Assembly: GCF_963675165.1 (NCBI RefSeq)
Contig: NC_087385.1
Coordinates: forward strand, 904,001-968,000
Source of the DNA: Halichondria panicea
Lineage: Eukaryota; Porifera; Demospongiae; Suberitida; Halichondriidae
DNA: 64,000 nt
Direction: 5' to 3'
In this document: positions 61,210 through 64,000 of the stretch, piece by piece
Layout of the letters: the number at the start of each line of letters is the position of its first letter
Numbering within the stretch: the stretch's first letter is position 1
Program-made: the position numbers and the translations under genes
The notes under the pieces: model-generated
Database searches by the model: none
Seen by the model: the letters and a program-made list of their open reading frames with translations, nothing else
What the model was told of the DNA's origin: nothing

Positions 61210-61746
61210 TTGCTTTAGCGTGTGTCCATGAGATTGCAAATGATAATTATGACACTTGTATATTTTGCTCTTCAAGTTGTGTATATCGATGCTAATTTGG
61301 GTGAAATCATTAGATAACAGTAGCTTAAGGGAATATACCATGACTATAATGATGCATTATTTTTCATTGTTTAGTAAGACACATCGTTTAAAAGGACAAC
61401 AATAAATATATTATACTGACACATTTTCCAAATACAGATTATTGTAGCTCACATTTTCTGCAAGTGTTTATCATTGCAGCACCTAGCTATAAGGAAGTGC
61501 CATTTGTACATGTACCTAAACAGGACAATAATACCCCTCTTGTAATGAATGAATGGATGGGATGGCCTTGTGTCCACACAGACAAGCCCTGACAACCATA
61601 CTTCAGTGTTGTCTGTTTGGCTCGCTTCCTATGTACCCAGCAAGAAAACACAATTAGTCTCATGTTAACACAACTGCAAGATAATACACACATGCAATTT
61701 AGAAAAGTGCAGGCCCATAAAAATAAACATTCAAAATATACTATAC
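61210..61746. other. Convergent 3' region between the RTK-like and DOK-like genes
   Basis: 537 bp between two converging stop codons. It contains AATAAA at 61401 for the plus-strand gene. No repeat, RNA gene or coding region was recognised. Confidence 0.6.
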
Positions 61747-64000
61747 TTAGTGATTAGTTTGATAGCTAGAGGGAGAGTCTGCCCAGGCTGTGGGGGGTCC
61801 AACACCTTTCTGGTGGGGGGGCACGAGAGGGGGTCTTGCCATCGGGAGGGAGCCATTGCGTTTAATATCTCTACTGATACTCACTGAGTTCATTTGACAA
61901 TAATCGTCCGTAGTCGATAGTCTCGAGATGCCATTTTGACTGTTGCTTGTCGGAAGATGTCGACGAGGTACTTGATACGTACTTTGTGTGTTTTTGAGCG
62001 TGGCTGATTTATCGCAGTTAGGAACATCGTAAACATGGCCATCTTTTGTTATACGCACATACTGACTATCGGGATCCATTGTCTGGAGGTTGATATCCGT
62101 ATAGTGACTGGTGGTCACGAGAGGAGTGCTTCGTGTTGGAAGTGGTGGGGGTGGGCCTGACGGTAGTATGAAGTGATTACGCCCGTCTTGTGATTGGGTA
62201 ACGTTTGAGCCTACAAAAAACCCGCTATCTGAAGTCCCGGTCCAGCTACTGTCCCCCGTTCCCCCCGTCCAATCTTCTTCGCTCTCTGCCGTACGCTCGA
62301 CGCGATGATACATTGGGTTCGTCTGAACAGAATGCATGAGAGGGGACTGATGATCTGATCTCCTGCGCTGGTCTGTTGGTGATAGGAGAGGGGAGGAGTT
62401 TGCACTTGTGGGGGCGGATGATGAGCGATGAGTCATCAAGTAACGCATGACTGAGAATAATCTGGAGGCATGTAATCCAGTGAAGAAGAAATGACCCTCT
62501 CCTGTTTCCGAGCTCCTGTGGACAAACGATAAACATAATGAGTGGGTGGTCATAATGAGTGTGTGGTTTACAATAGAAACAATGTACAATCCCTAATGCA
62601 TAGTGAAACAAGCAGCTGTCATAGTTTCTCAATTCTTAATCAAAACCAAACTAACAAACACCATGTTATGGCAACTGACAGAAAGATAACTACATTTAAT
62701 GAAACCTCATTAGACCAGTAATAGCACCTCCCCCACACACACACACACACACACCCACCCCCGCACACCCACACACACACACACACACACATGATACGCA
62801 CCGGCCTGGCTCCACCTCCAGTTTTTGGACGTTCTTGTGCCAATGGACTCTCCGAAGATGCTTCAACTTCCACTCCCACCTCATCTACACATAATTATAG
62901 TCAGTTGTAATCATAAACCATAATTATATACCACTCTCTCTTTCTTCCCCACTCTCTCAAATATCCGTATATAGCTGGTAATTCCGGGGGACAAAATATT
63001 TGTGGCTTTTGTGGTTGGAGCTCTGACCACGAACAAAGTGACCTTGACTGCAGTGCAAGCAGCAACCACAAAAAATTATCCACAAAGTGACTAAATATTG
63101 TTCAACCACGAATGTTTTGTCCTCTGATCGTCCCCTGAAATTACCGGCTATACGGTTATACTATCCTATACTATCTACCCCTCCACCATGACCTGTCTCT
63201 CCTTTACTTCCCCTATCCTCATTATAATGGTCACATGTCAGTGTCTCTCTCTCTTACCTGTCCCTCTCTGTCAGGATAGAAGGTGTGAGCAGTGAAACTA
63301 GACGTCCCAACCTCCACAACGTACTCTCCCTCAAGCTCAGAGTGTTGGGGGCAGCGCACCAGGTCCACGTGGTAACAGCCTGTAGGGAGGGGGAGGGGTT
63401 GGACCTGAGGCTATACAATAATTATGTCAATGCAATACTTGAAAGTGTAAGTGAATGCAGCTGATGGTGTAAAAGTTGTGAGTTATGTTGACAACATGGA
63501 TGTACATTATTCACAGCCCAAGAATTTGAAACTGATCTCAGCTTATTTGCTGTGAACAGGAATTAAGTACTTGGCAACTGAACGCTGACAACCCATTAAC
63601 CAATTAAGTGTCTGTGCACGATTATCGTTGACACAAAAGCTAAGCAAACAAGAAAAAGTAGCACTAACAATATCTCAAAGGTAATAGCTAACGAGCACTT
63701 TATCCATTATGAGTGTAGGCATGGTATACTAACTCAGCATGGTACATCATTGTAAGAGGTGATCACTAGAATATCACGAATATTGAGTACCAAAGGTTAA
63801 CATCTTATCCTATACTGACTGAGGAGTGTGTAATATCAATAGCTATGTAGCTATAGCTAGCTATCACTGTGTTGATCCAGCCCTCGTATTTAAAGTTTGT
63901 AGCGAGCTAAAAATAGACCAATGTATCTCACACACGCTAGTACACTACATTTATGGTGCCCGCTCTTATGGCGATGATTAAAATATACCTTTCCGTGAAA
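61747..64000 (-). CDS. DOK/IRS-type PTB docking protein (5' end off the right edge)
   Basis: Exons on the minus strand: 64000-63989 (partial, ends AAAG/GTATAT), 63379-63258, 62883-62798 and 62515-61747. The PTB domain reads CYHVDLVRCPQHSELEGEY, then WEWKLKHLRRVHWHKNVQKL, then EVEPGRSSETGEGHFFF. The W..K.LRR...L..EPGR..ETGEG.F.F order is the IRS-type PTB signature. The remainder (about 240 residues) is disordered, Ser/Pro-rich and carries tyrosine motifs: TNPMYHRV (NPxY), YVRI, VYDVP and TYQVP (YxxP, Crk/RasGAP-type SH2 sites), YCQM, plus GPPPPLPTR (SH3 ligand). It probably docks on phosphorylated receptors and recruits SH2 proteins. A PH domain, usual in DOK and IRS, would have to be encoded beyond the window. 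Confidence 0.87.
62733..62791. repeat. (CA)n microsatellite in an intron of the DOK-like gene
   Basis: CA runs with CCACCCCCGC interruptions, a few bases past the donor of the exon at 62883-62798. Confidence 0.9.
62965..63156. mobile_element. Palindromic MITE copy E, reverse orientation
   Basis: Ends CCGTATATAGCTGGTAATTCC and GAAATTACCGGCTATACGG. The inside reads CTGCAGTGCAAGCAGCAACCA, the complement of the core in copies C and D, so the copy is inverted. It lies in an intron of the DOK-like gene. Confidence 0.85.

Overview
The window is nuclear DNA of an animal. Genes are split by many short GT-AG introns, several with AATAAA signals just past the stop. The content is metazoan: a classical cadherin with a catenin-binding tail, a receptor-tyrosine-kinase-like protein, a DOK/IRS-type docking protein, a PLC-gamma-type SH2-SH2-SH3 protein, a ciliary protein (CFAP418) and a meiotic protein (HSF2BP). 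The cadherin architecture (about 14 EC repeats, then EGF and laminin-G domains, a TM segment and a classical tail), the compact gene-dense layout and the AT-rich introns suggest an early-branching animal, most likely a demosponge. Species cannot be fixed from sequence alone.

Fourteen genes are recognisable. From left to right: VIRMA (-, 3' part off the left edge), HSF2BP (+), a PLA2G15/LCAT-like phospholipase (-), DGCR6 (+), a catalytic-core-less PLC-gamma-like SH2-SH2-SH3-half-PH protein (-), a secreted bacterial-type alpha/beta hydrolase (+), CFAP418 (-), an NHE8-type Na+/H+ exchanger (+), a four-TM claudin/PMP22-like protein (-), mitochondrial transhydrogenase NNT (+), mitochondrial GTPase MTG2 (-), the classical cadherin (+), a degenerate RTK-like protein (+) and a DOK/IRS-PTB docking protein (-, 5' part off the right edge). 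The first twelve genes alternate strands perfectly. This gives six head-to-head pairs, mostly 0.1-0.6 kb apart, and convergent 3' ends only about 200-400 bp apart.

Functional themes: m6A writing (VIRMA), meiotic recombination (HSF2BP), lysosomal or secreted lipid hydrolysis (PLA2G15-like and the esterase), ion and redox homeostasis (NHE8, NNT), mitoribosome assembly (MTG2), cilia (CFAP418), adhesion (cadherin) and phosphotyrosine signalling (SH2 protein, RTK-like protein, DOK-like protein). The genes share no single pathway. The last three signalling and adhesion genes do sit side by side at the right end.

Introns and gaps hold a rich set of small non-autonomous repeats: a palindromic MITE family in five copies, two other TA-flanked MITEs, three fold-back elements, several minisatellites and many (CA)n/(TG)n tracts. 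A striking number of the CA tracts directly abut 3' splice sites. No tRNA, rRNA, CRISPR or autonomous transposon gene was recognised. Splice sites and starts were assigned by eye from consensus and reading frame; for most genes the exon lengths sum to an intact frame.
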